Below are positions 35,572 through 47,245 of a DNA stretch of 64,000 nucleotides, in pieces. Position numbers and translations under genes: made by a program. This DNA is from JAGGAG01 sp964638035 (GTDB lineage Bacteria > Gemmatimonadota > Gemmatimonadetes > Gemmatimonadales > GWC2-71-9). The number at the start of each line of letters is the position of its first letter. The stretch's first letter is position 1. The notes beneath the pieces are model-generated. The model had not been told where the DNA came from. It saw only the letters and a list, made by a program, of their open reading frames with translations, and did no database searches. The DNA is taken from the NCBI GenBank assembly GCA_964638035.1, contig CAZWXD010000012.1, forward strand, positions 31,297 through 95,296, read 5' to 3'.

Positions 35572-36936
35572 TCATGACGTCTTGACGCCCTGACGCCCTG
35601 ACGCCTTGAACCACACCCGGTAGAACGGCACCCCCAGCAGCACCACCACCAGGATCCCCACCGTCCACCACTTCGTGGCGGGGTCCAGGAACGAGTTCAC
35701 CAGGAGCATCAGCGTTGAGACGATGAACAGCGCGGGCACCAGCGGGTACAGCGGTGTCCGGAAAGTCGGCTTGTACCACTCCAGCTTCCGGAGCCTGAAG
35801 ACGGCGGCCACGCCCAGGGCGTAGAACGGGAGCACCGCGATCACGTAGGTGTCGGCCAGGCGCTCGAAGGGAAGGAAGAGCACCAGCGCGATGCCCATCA
35901 GCGCGATCAGGGTGATGGCGACCCACGGGGTCCGGAAGGTGGGGTGCACCGCTGCCACCTTCTGGAAGAAGAGGCGGTCATCGGCCATGGCAAAGATGAT
36001 CCGGGGGCTCGTGAGCAGCACGGCGCTCAGTGTCCCGAAGGTCGAGATCATCACCGTCACCGAGACAAAGACCACCCCGCTCCGGCCAATGAGCTGCTCC
36101 GCCACGTCGGCCGCCACCTGGCGGGAGGTCCGGATCTGCTCCACCGGCAGCACGCTCAGGTAGGCCACGTTGGCCAGGACGTAGATGCCGATCACGAGGA
36201 GGGTGCCGAGGATGAAGGCGCGGGGCAGGTTGCGCTGGGGATCCTTGACCTCGCCCGCGGTGTAGCTCAGGTCGGCCCAGCCATCGTAGGCCCAGAGCAC
36301 CGAGACCAGGGCGAGCCCGAAAGCGGGGATGGTAAAGCTCCCGGCCGGCACGGCCGGGGTGAAGTAGCCGCCGGTGCGGGGAAGGCCGAGCAACAGCGCC
36401 ACCACCACGATGAAGAGCAGGCCACCGAACTTGGCGAGGGTCGTGGCACTGGTGACCATGCCGCCCCAGCGCACGCCGATGATGTTGAAGCCGGCGGTGA
36501 CGAGGATGGCAGCCGCGGCCGTGTAGTGGGAGTACTGGGTGTAGGGCTGCACCGACGGGTCATGGCCCAGCACCCGCCAGAAATACTCGGAGAAGGTGAT
36601 GGAGATGGCGCCGAGCGATGCCGCACGGATGATGAGCAGCTGGGCCCAGCCGAAGAGGAAGCCGTAGAGCCGTCCCCAGCCGCGCTTGAGGAAGGCGTAC
36701 AACCCGCCGGTTTCCGGGATGGCACTCGCCAGTTCGGCCAGGGTGAGCGCACCGCAAAGGGCAAAGACGCCACCCAGCACCCACACCGCGAGCATCGGCG
36801 CGGGGCCGGGGAGCCGGTTCGCGATACCGGCGGGGGAGCGGAAGATGCCGGAGCCGATGGTCGACCCGATCACGATCGCGATGGCGGTCCAGAGGCCGAT
36901 CCCGCGGACGAGGCCCCGCTCAGGTGTTGCGCTCAT
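35572..36936 (-). CDS. APC-family amino acid permease
   Basis: 454 aa with about twelve membrane helices. The family start IGLWTAIAIVIGSTIGSGIFRSPAG (consensus GxG-binding loop in helix 1) and ALTLAELASAIPETGGLYAFLKRGWG (helix 3) are clear, as are SVLWAYDGWADLSYTAGEVKDPQRNLPRA and TFRTPLYPLVPALF. It is like the LAT/serine-threonine-type exchangers. The last residues KASGRQGVKTS are encoded by the repeat array, so the natural C-terminus was replaced or extended by the repeat. It lies 38 bp after the thiolase operon's last gene on the same strand. Confidence 0.9.
   Translation of the reverse strand: MSATPERGLVRGIGLWTAIAIVIGSTIGSGIFRSPAGIANRLPGPAPMLAVWVLGGVFALCGALTLAELASAIPETGGLYAFLKRGWGRLYGFLFGWAQLLIIRAASLGAISITFSEYFWRVLGHDPSVQPYTQYSHYTAAAAILVTAGFNIIGVRWGGMVTSATTLAKFGGLLFIVVVALLLGLPRTGGYFTPAVPAGSFTIPAFGLALVSVLWAYDGWADLSYTAGEVKDPQRNLPRAFILGTLLVIGIYVLANVAYLSVLPVEQIRTSRQVAADVAEQLIGRSGVVFVSVTVMISTFGTLSAVLLTSPRIIFAMADDRLFFQKVAAVHPTFRTPWVAITLIALMGIALVLFLPFERLADTYVIAVLPFYALGVAAVFRLRKLEWYKPTFRTPLYPLVPALFIVSTLMLLVNSFLDPATKWWTVGILVVVLLGVPFYRVWFKASGRQGVKTS
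35573..35604. repeat. 8-bp repeat array (CCTGACGC type), site 3 right arm
   Basis: CATGACGT, CTTGACGC, CCTGACGC, CCTGACGC in tandem, inverted relative to the left arm and translated as the C-terminus of the permease. Confidence 0.88.
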
Positions 36937-36974
36937 TGTCCCCTGCGTTGAGGGATGGTGGAGGCGTGGCCGGC

Positions 36975-37427
36975 TCAGCGGCCAGTGGGGATGCGGGCGA
37001 CGAGGGTATCGATCCGCATCCGGACGGAGTGGTTGGGCCGGAGGGGCTGCTCCAGCTCCCGCTCGGGAACCGAGGGGTCGTTCATGACCCGCCAGGCGCC
37101 CTCAACGGTCACTACAGAGTAGCCGATCCGCCCCGGGTTCACCCAGCCCCTGAGCCGGACGATGCCCTCGCCCTGCGGGCGCACCGTCGTGGGATGCATG
37201 GTGGTGGTGTCGAGCCAGGCGGTCTCGAACCAGCCATCCCGGAGGGAGTAGCGAGCCACCGGAATACTGTCGGCGGCGAGGACGGCGAGCAGCCGCTCGG
37301 TGGCCTCGGGGACCGGGGCGCGAACCTCGACGGAGGCTGCCTCGGGGAAGGGCGCGATGCGGGAGCGCGTCGTGACTGGGGAGCACGCGACGATGGCGAA
37401 GGCCGTGCCCATGCCTGCGGCCCACAC
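36975..37427 (-). CDS. Small lipoprotein
   Basis: About 150 aa. Signal-like VWAAGMGTAFAIVAC leads to a lipobox Cys. ATG 37412 would leave only ten residues before Cys, so I use GTG 37427; CTG 37433 is also possible, being 6 nt after GGAGGT and overlapping the preceding stop as CTGA. The mature part has ATERLLAVLAADSIPVARYSLRDGWFETAWLD and VRLRGWVNPGRIGYSVVTVEGAW, which suggests a small beta-sandwich. Last gene of the thiolase-SPFH-dehydrogenase set; role unknown. Confidence 0.7.
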   Translation of the reverse strand: MWAAGMGTAFAIVACSPVTTRSRIAPFPEAASVEVRAPVPEATERLLAVLAADSIPVARYSLRDGWFETAWLDTTTMHPTTVRPQGEGIVRLRGWVNPGRIGYSVVTVEGAWRVMNDPSVPERELEQPLRPNHSVRMRIDTLVARIPTGR

Positions 37428-37429
37428 CC

Positions 37430-38302
37430 TCAGAGTGCGACCTCCATCGGCTCCGGCCCGGTGTAGTCGTAGAACCCACGCCCCGACTTCCGGCCCAGCC
37501 ACCCCGAGGCCACCATGCGCCGGAGCAGCGGTGGCGGTGCGTACCTCGCCTCCCGGTACTCGGCGAACATGATGTCGCCGATCCGCACCACGGTGTCGAG
37601 GCCGACATAGTCCAGCAGGGCCAGCGGGCCCATGGGATGGCCACAGCCCAGCTTCATGCCGCGGTCGATGTCGGTGGTGCTCGCCACGCGCCGCTCACGG
37701 GCCCGGGCGGCGTCGAGCAGGAACGGCACCAGCAGGAGGTTCACCACGAATCCCGGGACATCCCTCGCCTCGACTACCTCCTTGCCCAGCGACCGGGCAA
37801 ACGCGAGGGCCGCCTGCCAGGTCGCCTCGCTGGTGGTGACGGATCGCACCGCCTCCACCAGGGGCATCAGGGGGACGGGGTTGAAGAAATGGAGGCCGAC
37901 GAAGCGGTCGGCGCGGCCGCTGCCCGCTGCGAGGTCGGCAATGCTGAGGCTCGAGGTGTTGCTGGCCAGGATGGCGTCGCGGGCAAGCAGGCCGTCGAGC
38001 TCGCGGAAGAGGGCCGCCTTGGCCGCCGCATCCTCGGTGATGGCCTCGATCACGAGCGATGCACCGGCCAGGTCGGCCAGTGCGGTCGTAGTGCGGAGAC
38101 GCCCCAGCGCCGCGGCCCGGACCTCCGCAGTGAGTTGGCCCTTCTCCACCAGCTTGCCCGTGGACTTCTCGATCCCGGCCCGTGCCTTGTCGAGCACCCG
38201 CTGGTCCACGTCACGGAGGATGGTCTCGCAGCCGGCGCAGGCGGACACCTGGGCAATTCCTGCGCCCATGAGGCCGGCGCCCACCACCGCCACGGTCCTC
38301 AC
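37430..38302 (-). CDS. 3-hydroxyacyl-CoA (3-hydroxybutyryl-CoA) dehydrogenase
   Basis: 290 aa from GTG 38302, which overlaps the preceding stop by GTGA. N-terminal NAD fold AVVGAGLMGAGIAQVSACAG, then ITEDAAAKAALFRELD, ASNTSSLSI, and the catalytic His-containing HFFNPVPLMPLVEAVR; the C-terminal domain has DVPGFVVNLLLVPFLLDA and GHPMGPLALLDYVGLDT, as in single-domain HbdA/FadB2-type enzymes. It oxidises (S)-3-hydroxyacyl-CoA with NAD. With the thiolase in the same operon it could serve short-chain beta-oxidation or butyrate/PHB metabolism. No enoyl-CoA hydratase is in the operon. Confidence 0.92.
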   Translation of the reverse strand: MRTVAVVGAGLMGAGIAQVSACAGCETILRDVDQRVLDKARAGIEKSTGKLVEKGQLTAEVRAAALGRLRTTTALADLAGASLVIEAITEDAAAKAALFRELDGLLARDAILASNTSSLSIADLAAGSGRADRFVGLHFFNPVPLMPLVEAVRSVTTSEATWQAALAFARSLGKEVVEARDVPGFVVNLLLVPFLLDAARARERRVASTTDIDRGMKLGCGHPMGPLALLDYVGLDTVVRIGDIMFAEYREARYAPPPLLRRMVASGWLGRKSGRGFYDYTGPEPMEVAL

Positions 38303-39117
38303 GGGTGAGGGGTCTTCGGGGTCAGGTCGCGCACGATGCTCTGGAGCAGGCCCAGGGCCCTGGGGCCCTGGGGCACGGCGGGGTGGGAGCCCCGTTCGAC
38401 AAAGTCCAGGGCACACTCGAGCCCGAGTTGGGCCCGCTCGACCACGTTCCGGTACTGCCGCGTGACCACCCAGCCAACGGCGAGTGACGCCGTGACAGGG
38501 AGCGCGGCCACCGCCCAGAAGGCGCTGAGTGCCGCCATGACGATGGTGCCCGCCAGGCCCGTCGAGACCACGCCCGCAGCACCGCCGGCATAGGCGTTTC
38601 GCTGCTTGCGGAGTCCCGCGCGCAGGTCCACGTGCACGAACCCCTGTTCCAGCGGGCTGATGGTGGTCACGATGCGATCGGTGTCGCGGAGCATGAAGGC
38701 CCGGCCCCCCACCCTGCGCATCATACCCTGCCAACCGCCCAGCGGTTCCCACGAGATGTGGCCGTCGAGGCGCCGCAGGACGCGGAAGGCCTCCTCCTCG
38801 TCCATGTACCGGACCAGCGCCTCCTCCACCGTGCGCACGTCGCCCCGGACGACGCGGCTGCTGGCCACCTCCTCCACCCCGACGAACTGGTCCATCAGCG
38901 ATTCCGGCTCGGTGGGGGGCCGGCTCGTCATGCTCACCTCGAGCATGGCCTGCTTGAGGTAGCGCTCCGGAATGCCCACGTCCCGGCCCAGGGCCAGGAC
39001 ATCGTCGCCGCTCAGCGCGCCGCTCAGGTCCCGCTCCGCCGTCTGCAACTCCGCGGCGCGCTTGAGCACGCGCTCCAGCGCCACCGAGTCGAACCGGTTC
39101 CGCGGATCGTCAGCCAT
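38299..39117 (-). CDS. Membrane protein of unknown function in the thiolase operon
   Basis: 272 aa from ATG 39117; the longer frame to 39144 is not supported. The N-terminal half is soluble (ALERVLKRAAELQTAERDLSGALSGDDVLALGRDVGIPERYLKQAMLEV resembles small helical regulators), the centre holds a hydrophobic hairpin (about 190-235: YAGGAAGVVSTGLAGTIVMAALSAFWAVAALPVTASLAVGWVV in pieces), and the C-terminus is charged. No family is recognised. It overlaps the SPFH gene by 8 bp and the dehydrogenase by GTGA, so its product is tied to both. Confidence 0.75.
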   Translation of the reverse strand: MADDPRNRFDSVALERVLKRAAELQTAERDLSGALSGDDVLALGRDVGIPERYLKQAMLEVSMTSRPPTEPESLMDQFVGVEEVASSRVVRGDVRTVEEALVRYMDEEEAFRVLRRLDGHISWEPLGGWQGMMRRVGGRAFMLRDTDRIVTTISPLEQGFVHVDLRAGLRKQRNAYAGGAAGVVSTGLAGTIVMAALSAFWAVAALPVTASLAVGWVVTRQYRNVVERAQLGLECALDFVERGSHPAVPQGPRALGLLQSIVRDLTPKTPHP

Positions 39118-40000
39118 TCCCGCTGCCACCCCCGGACTCGGCACGCAGCCGCGCCATGAGCTCGCTCAGGTGGTGCGCCGGCATGGGGTCGCCACTGCCG
39201 GGGGCGGGAAGGGCTGCTGGCGATGCCTTCTCCGCCCGTTCCGCCATCGAGATGAACGGCTTGAGCAGCTCCATTGGCAGCGGGAAGATCGTGGTGGAGT
39301 TGTTCTCCGCGGCGATCTCGGTCACGGTTTGCAGGTAGCGGAGCTGCAGCGAGACCGGCTCGGTCGCCAGCGTGCGTGCGGCCTGGGCCAGCGTTTCGGA
39401 GGCCTGCAACTCGCCCTGTGCCGCGATCACCTTCGCCCGCCGCTCCCGCTCGGCCTCGGCCTGCCGGGCCATGGCGCGCTTGAGCTGGTCGGGAAGGTCC
39501 ACGTCCTTCACCTCCACCGCCGAGACCTCGATGCCCCAGGGGTCGCTGCGCTCGTCGATGATCCGCTTGAGCACGGCATTGATCTTCTCGCGGTCGGCGA
39601 GGAGCTCGTCGAGCTCCACCTCGCCCAGCACCGACCGCAGCGTGGTCTGGGAGAGCTGGCTCGTGGCGTAGAGGTAGTCCTCGATCTCGATGATGGCGCG
39701 CGCGGGGTCGCGGACGCTCATGTACAGCACGGCGTTCACCTTCACGGTGACGTTGTCCCGGGTGATCACGTCCTGCGGCGGGATGTCCACCGCGACCGTG
39801 CGGAGCGAGACCCGCTTGAGGTGGGCGAAGCCCATCGGCACGAAGGCCAGGCCAGGCCCCTTGGTGCCCCAGTACTTCCCGAGGAAGAAGGCCACGCCGC
39901 GCTCGTACTGCTTGAGCACCTTGAGGCTGCCGAAGCAGTAGGCGACCACGGCCAGCAGGGCCATTGGCAGCAAGGACACGAATCCCTCCACGGGCATCAC
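39110..40000 (-). CDS. SPFH/stomatin-type (slipin) membrane protein
   Basis: 296 aa. One N-terminal membrane helix (SLLPMALLAVVAYCFGSLKVL), then the SPFH domain: QYERGVAFFLGKYWGTKGPGLAFV, VDIPPQDVITRDNVTVKVNAVLYMSVRDP, LRSVLGEVELDELLADREKIN, and DPWGIEVSAVEVKDVDLPDQLKRAMARQAEAERERRAKVIAAQGEL (coiled coil). It is a slipin/stomatin homologue that forms membrane oligomers and organises microdomains. A NfeD-type protease partner is absent; its neighbours are thiolase and dehydrogenase genes. The start overlaps the thiolase stop (ATGA). Confidence 0.9.
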   Translation of the reverse strand: MMPVEGFVSLLPMALLAVVAYCFGSLKVLKQYERGVAFFLGKYWGTKGPGLAFVPMGFAHLKRVSLRTVAVDIPPQDVITRDNVTVKVNAVLYMSVRDPARAIIEIEDYLYATSQLSQTTLRSVLGEVELDELLADREKINAVLKRIIDERSDPWGIEVSAVEVKDVDLPDQLKRAMARQAEAERERRAKVIAAQGELQASETLAQAARTLATEPVSLQLRYLQTVTEIAAENNSTTIFPLPMELLKPFISMAERAEKASPAALPAPGSGDPMPAHHLSELMARLRAESGGGSGNG

Positions 40001-41193
40001 TCCAGTGACTCGATGATGACGGCGATGCCCTGACCCCCGCCGATGCAGGCACTGCCGAGCCCGAAGCGGCCGCCGCGCTGCCGGAGCGCGTGGAGCAGGT
40101 GCACCGTAATGCGGGCTCCGCTGGCACCGAGGGGATGGCCCAGGGCAATGGCGCCGCCATCCACGTTGGTGCGTGCCCGGTCCAGGCCAAGCTCATTCTC
40201 CACGGCCAGGTACTGCGACCCGAAGGCCTCATTGACCTCGACCAGACTCATGTCGCTCAGGGCGAGCCCGGCCCGGGCCAGGGCGGCACGCGCCGCCGGG
40301 GCCGGGCCAATGCCCATGGTGCGCGGCTCGACGCCCGCCACGGCATACGACACCAGGCGTCCCAGGGGTTTCAATCCGCGCTCGCTGGCCAGGTGGCCGG
40401 CACACACGACCATCGCGGCAGCACCGTCGGCAATGCCGGATGCATTGCCCGCGGTGACGGTCCCGTCCTTCCGGAACACCGGTGCGAGCTTCGCGAGGCC
40501 CTCGATGGTGGTCGCAGGGCGCATGTGCTCATCGGTGGCCCATGCCACCGGGGCGCGGGTCCGGGGGTCGGTGACCTGCACCGGGATCACCTCGTCCGCG
40601 AAGGCGCCGCGGGCCCACGCCGCGGCGGCGCGCTGCTGGCTGCCCAGGGCATACTCGTCCACGGCGGCACGGCTGATCCCGTACTGCTGCGCCAGGTTCT
40701 CCGCGGTCTCGCCCATCGCGGTGTCGCAGAAGCTGTCGCGCAACCCATTCCAGAGCGAGTCCTCGAAGGCCGTCTCCTGCCCCAGGCGGAGGCCCCACCG
40801 TGCGCCCCGCACCACGTGCGGCGCCTGGCTCATGGACTCGGTGCCGCCCGCGAGCACGGCACGCGACTCGCCCAGCGCCACCTGGTGCGCAGCCTGGACC
40901 ACGGCCTCGAAGCCGGAGCCGCAGAGCCGGTTGACCGTGAGCGCCGGCGTCTCGATCCGGCAGCCGGCGCGGAGGCCGGCGTGCCGGGCCAGGTAGATGG
41001 CATCGGAGGAGGTCTGCTGGGCATTGCCCATGACGACGTGGTCGATGTCGCCCGCCGTGAGGCCGCTGCGCTCGATGGCAGCGGTGCCGACCAGGGCGGC
41101 AAGGTCGGTGGCGGAATGGGACTTGAGGGCGCCGCCGAAGGAGCCGAACCCGGTGCGCACGGCACTCAGGAAGACGAGGTCGTGGGAGGCCAT
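39997..41193 (-). CDS. Acetyl-CoA C-acetyltransferase (thiolase)
   Basis: 398 aa. Thiolase residues: nucleophile Cys91 in NRLCGSGFEAV, EVNEAFGSQYL, GGAIALGHPLGASGARI with the catalytic His, and CIGGGQG with the second Cys. The length is normal for a degradative or biosynthetic thiolase. It condenses or cleaves acetyl-CoA/acetoacetyl-CoA. It is the first gene of an operon with SPFH protein, membrane protein, 3-hydroxyacyl-CoA dehydrogenase and lipoprotein, all overlapped, which would couple fatty-acid or ketone-body metabolism to a membrane platform. Confidence 0.93.
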   Translation of the reverse strand: MASHDLVFLSAVRTGFGSFGGALKSHSATDLAALVGTAAIERSGLTAGDIDHVVMGNAQQTSSDAIYLARHAGLRAGCRIETPALTVNRLCGSGFEAVVQAAHQVALGESRAVLAGGTESMSQAPHVVRGARWGLRLGQETAFEDSLWNGLRDSFCDTAMGETAENLAQQYGISRAAVDEYALGSQQRAAAAWARGAFADEVIPVQVTDPRTRAPVAWATDEHMRPATTIEGLAKLAPVFRKDGTVTAGNASGIADGAAAMVVCAGHLASERGLKPLGRLVSYAVAGVEPRTMGIGPAPAARAALARAGLALSDMSLVEVNEAFGSQYLAVENELGLDRARTNVDGGAIALGHPLGASGARITVHLLHALRQRGGRFGLGSACIGGGQGIAVIIESLE

Positions 41194-41708
41194 GCCGAAA
41201 GATACCGTCAGCGGCTGGTTCAGGCCCGCGTGGTGCTACCCTTCGTCTGGGCAAACATCCACGGAGCGGTGCATGTCATTGTCAGGTGTCGCCGGCCTCG
41301 CGCCGGCCAGGATGGGCCTGGTGGCGCTATGCGGCCTGGTCGGGTTGGCAGCGTGTCGCAGGGAGGCGCCTCCGCCTCCGCCCACAGTCTCCGCCGCCGC
41401 CACCCTGACCAGCGCGAAGGCGCGGGGGAACGAACCCTTCTGGGGGGTGGACGTGACCCCGGAGGGGATCACCTGGCTCACCCCGGACAACCTGCCCGAC
41501 GGGCTCCGCTTTCCGCCCGCGGCGCCGGTGAGCGACAGCGCGTCCCACGAGTGGACCGTGTCGGCCGGGGGGCACACGCTGATGCTCCGCCTGACCCGGG
41601 TCCCGTGCCAGGACAGCATGTCGGGCGAGGCGTTCGGGTGGACCAGCGCGGTCCAGCTGGACTCGATGTCCGCGACGGGTTGTGGCAGCGTGATGGAGCC
41701 TGGCGCAC

Positions 41709-44617
<2,909 letters not shown>

Positions 44618-44621
<4 letters not shown>

Positions 44622-45349
44622 CGGTAGGTGCCCCACGGCAACCCCACGCCGCAGTCGGCGCAGAACTGCCAGGAGAGGTCGGCGTCCGCACCGCAGCGAG
44701 CGCAGTGGCCGACTGCCTGGCCCTGGCCGCAGTGGGGGCAGAAGCTCACGCGTCGCCCGGCCGGCAGGCTGCGGCTGCAGGAGGCGCATCGAAGCGGGGG
44801 CGCCGAGGGGGGTGCGGCCGGCGAAGGTGGAGCCACGCTGGCCCGTGCCGCGGGCCTGGGTGCTGCGACCGGTGTGCTCGCGCCGGGATCCGGCGCCTGC
44901 GGTTGCGGCCTCGACGGTGCACGTACCTCCTGGGCGGCAGCGGGCGGAGGCGGAGGTGCCGGCACCGGGGTGCGTGCGCCCGGTGGGGCCCACTCCTCGT
45001 CGGCGCTGGCGCCCGAGAGCACCTTCATCAGTGGCCCGGGGACGAACATCAGGCAGGAATCCTTGAACTCACGGAGCACCGCAAGCTCCGGGTTGGTGCT
45101 CACGGCCTCCATGGCAAACCGCTGGCCGACCGCCTCGGGCTCGGTGGACATGTAGCCCCCCTCGCCGCCCGCCAGCCGCAGGATGAGCAGCTCGAACTCC
45201 TCGCTCGAATCGATGTTGAGGATGCGGCGGGCCGACCGGTACGGCAGGGCGTTCATCAGGTCGGCAAGCCGCACCGGATCCTGCCAGCGGGCGCCGTTCG
45301 TGTTCATGGTGGCAACGAGTTGTCGGTAAAGGCGTTCGAGGTCGTTCAC
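44618..45349 (-). CDS. Double zinc-ribbon protein with Pro/Ala-rich linker
   Basis: 243 aa. Residues 1-115 form a helical domain (MNDLERLYRQLVATMNTNGA, LMNALPYRSARRIL, SCLMFVPGPLMKVL). A proline/alanine-rich linker (about 120-180) leads to four Cys pairs: CASC, CPHC, CARC, CADC, the double zinc-ribbon layout. There is no signal peptide. It starts the unit whose second gene is the transmembrane kinase, with 4 bp overlap (TTGA). It may be a kinase substrate or adaptor; the zinc ribbons could bind nucleic acid or protein. Confidence 0.82.
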
Positions 45350-45539
45350 GCGTCCTCCCTGTCACGGTCCTGGGGGCGTCCAGAAACTAGCCTCCTTCCC
45401 GCCAGGCCTGCACCGGTTAACGCCCGGCCGGTTCCGGCGTCGGCTGGGCTGGGTACAGGCAAGGAAGCATGTGCCGGGGCGCACGGCGTGGGAGATGCCC
45501 CGTGGGCACCCTTCGGACACCAAACATGGGGAGGTTGTG

Positions 45540-46433
45540 ATGCCTGGTGATTCACGTCACCTGCGCAAGCTGGCGCTGGTCGCAGGTCTTGCGGTCCTCG
45601 GGGCGTGCAATGGCGGCGATCCGGTGGACAATGATCCCTCGCTGGTTGAGTCAGCGGCGCTCGACGCCGCGCAGGCCGGTGCAGACGAGACCGAGCTGGG
45701 CACCGAGGCACTGAATGGCGTGCCGTTCGCCCTGTCGCTCGGCACGAGTGAATCCCGGGCCGGCATCCCGGCGTTTCGCTGGGTCCCCCGGCCACTCTGC
45801 GCCACGGTGAGCTCGACGGACGACAGCGACGGCGACCATGTGCGCGACAACGCTACCTATACCTATGCGCTCCCCGCTTGCACCTTCGAGGGATGGCATG
45901 GCGGCGTGGTGGAGCTCACCGGCAGCATCACGGTGAGCGACCCCGATCCCGCGCCGAGCTTTGCCTTCCAGGTCGGCTACGATGACTTCCGCTGGGCCTT
46001 CACCTCGCCCGATGCAGGCCGGACCTGGTCGGCCGTGCGAAACGGGTTGCGCACCCTCACGGCAACCGCGGCGCAGCTCACGCTCAGCAACCAGGTCTCC
46101 GTGGTTCGCACCTTTCCGGTCCGGGGCGAGGCGACCGTCGCACACAACACCCAGCTCGTGTTCACGCCCGATGCAGGTACTGCGCTCCAGGTGGGCGAGC
46201 CGCTGCCCAGCGGGTACGTGACGAAGGCGGGGCAGGTGACCTTCAGCCGGCACGGTACGACCCGCACGTTCCAGGTGCAGACCGTGACGCCGCTCCGCTT
46301 CGACGCGGCCTGCACGAGCGCCCCGCGCATCACGGCGGGCGAGGTGCACTATGCGCTGGCGAGCGGGGGCTATGCGAAGGTGACGTGGACCGGGTGCGGG
46401 GTGCTGCCAGTGCGGGAGTGGGTCGCCGAGTAG
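45540..46433 (+). CDS. Lipoprotein of unknown function
   Basis: 297 aa from ATG 45540, with GGGGAGG 6-12 nt upstream. Signal peptide and lipobox (VLGAC). The mature domain contains DDSDGDHVRDN (a calcium-loop-like acidic turn), YTYALPACTFEGWHGGVVELTG with a Cys, then strands AFQVGYDDFRWAFTS and HYALASGGYAKVTWTGC. Probably a disulfide-bonded beta-sandwich on the cell surface. No named family is recognised. It is divergent from the zinc-ribbon gene, 190 bp away, and ends 4 bp before the convergent RNase H stop. Confidence 0.72.
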   Translation: MPGDSRHLRKLALVAGLAVLGACNGGDPVDNDPSLVESAALDAAQAGADETELGTEALNGVPFALSLGTSESRAGIPAFRWVPRPLCATVSSTDDSDGDHVRDNATYTYALPACTFEGWHGGVVELTGSITVSDPDPAPSFAFQVGYDDFRWAFTSPDAGRTWSAVRNGLRTLTATAAQLTLSNQVSVVRTFPVRGEATVAHNTQLVFTPDAGTALQVGEPLPSGYVTKAGQVTFSRHGTTRTFQVQTVTPLRFDAACTSAPRITAGEVHYALASGGYAKVTWTGCGVLPVREWVAE

Positions 46434-46437
46434 CGCC

Positions 46438-47025
46438 TCACTCGCGACGTTCCAGGTCCGCAAACGCTGCGTCGGGATCGTATCCCACGTAGAGCTTGCG
46501 GGCCTGCTTCGTTGCCAGCCATTCCGCGAACCCGGATGGCGCTGCCCCCGCGGAATCGCCCAGCTCCCGCGCCGCCTTGATGGCGAGGTCGTTGGCGTAC
46601 TCGTTCTTCGGGTGGCCCGCATGGCCCCGTACCCAGAGCCACGTGGTGTCGTGGCGCCCTGCCTGCAGCACCAGCGCCTGCCACAGCTCCAGGTTCTCGA
46701 TGGCGCCCGTCTTCCGCCGCCAGCCGCGCGCCTGCCAGCCGGGAACCCACTCGGTGATGCCTCGCACCAGGTACTGCGAGTCGGACACCAGGGTCACGCG
46801 GCACCGTCGCCCCTTGCCTGCCAGGACGTCGAGCACGGCGGTGGCACCAGCCAGGGCCATGCGATTGTTGGTGGATGCCGGCGCCGAGAGGAAGACATCC
46901 CGCCGCTCGATTGCGCCGCGCACGCGAACCTCGATGAGCGCTCCCGCCCCGCCGGGGTTCTCGCCCTCGCGCCCGTTGCCCAGGCAGCTCTCGTCCAGGT
47001 GGACCAGGGCGAAGGGGCGGGTCAC
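46438..47025 (-). CDS. RNase HI-like protein with altered catalytic residues
   Basis: 195 aa from GTG 47025, overlapping the upstream stop by GTGA. It aligns with E. coli RNase HI: HLDESCLGNG (D11 = D10), VSDSQYLVRGITEWV (D82 = D70), RGHAGHPKNEYANDLA (H135 = H124). The glutamate of NRMEL (E48) is Ala57 (NRMALAG), and D134 aligns with Asn145. About 45 extra C-terminal residues follow (ARKLYVGYDPDAAFADLERRE). Fold and hybrid binding should be kept; activity is doubtful. Encoded with a 73-aa protein and selD. Confidence 0.85.
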   Translation of the reverse strand: MTRPFALVHLDESCLGNGREGENPGGAGALIEVRVRGAIERRDVFLSAPASTNNRMALAGATAVLDVLAGKGRRCRVTLVSDSQYLVRGITEWVPGWQARGWRRKTGAIENLELWQALVLQAGRHDTTWLWVRGHAGHPKNEYANDLAIKAARELGDSAGAAPSGFAEWLATKQARKLYVGYDPDAAFADLERRE

Positions 47026-47243
47026 TCGATGACCTCGAGGTGCTCGAGTTCGTCGAGCCGGAAGATGAGTTCCTCGCCGGTCATGGGCAGGAACCCGACC
47101 AGCGCCTCCGACCGGCCGACCTGGGTGAGCCGGCGGGCGGTGACGATGTACTCGGTGCCCCGGCGCGACAGGCTGACACGCTGGGAGGTGCGCACGGCCC
47201 TCTCCAGGCGGTCCATCAACTGGGGTGTGAGGCGGAGCGACAT
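47022..47243 (-). CDS. Small conserved-type protein between selD and RNase H
   Basis: 73 aa: MSLRLTPQLMDRLERAVRTSQRVSLSRRGTEYIVTARRLTQVG ... GEELIFRLDELEHLEVIE in outline, a compact alpha/beta domain with basic N-terminal and acidic C-terminal halves. It starts 2 bp after the selD stop and overlaps the RNase H start by GTGA. I recognise no family; the RRGTEYIVTARRL segment resembles small SH3-like or ribosome-associated folds only loosely. Confidence 0.75.
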   Translation of the reverse strand: MSLRLTPQLMDRLERAVRTSQRVSLSRRGTEYIVTARRLTQVGRSEALVGFLPMTGEELIFRLDELEHLEVIE

Positions 47244-47245
47244 GG

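Noticed and set aside
36975..37502. Upstream extension of the small lipoprotein to 37502
   Set aside because: It would overlap the dehydrogenase gene and remove the signal peptide from the N-terminus.
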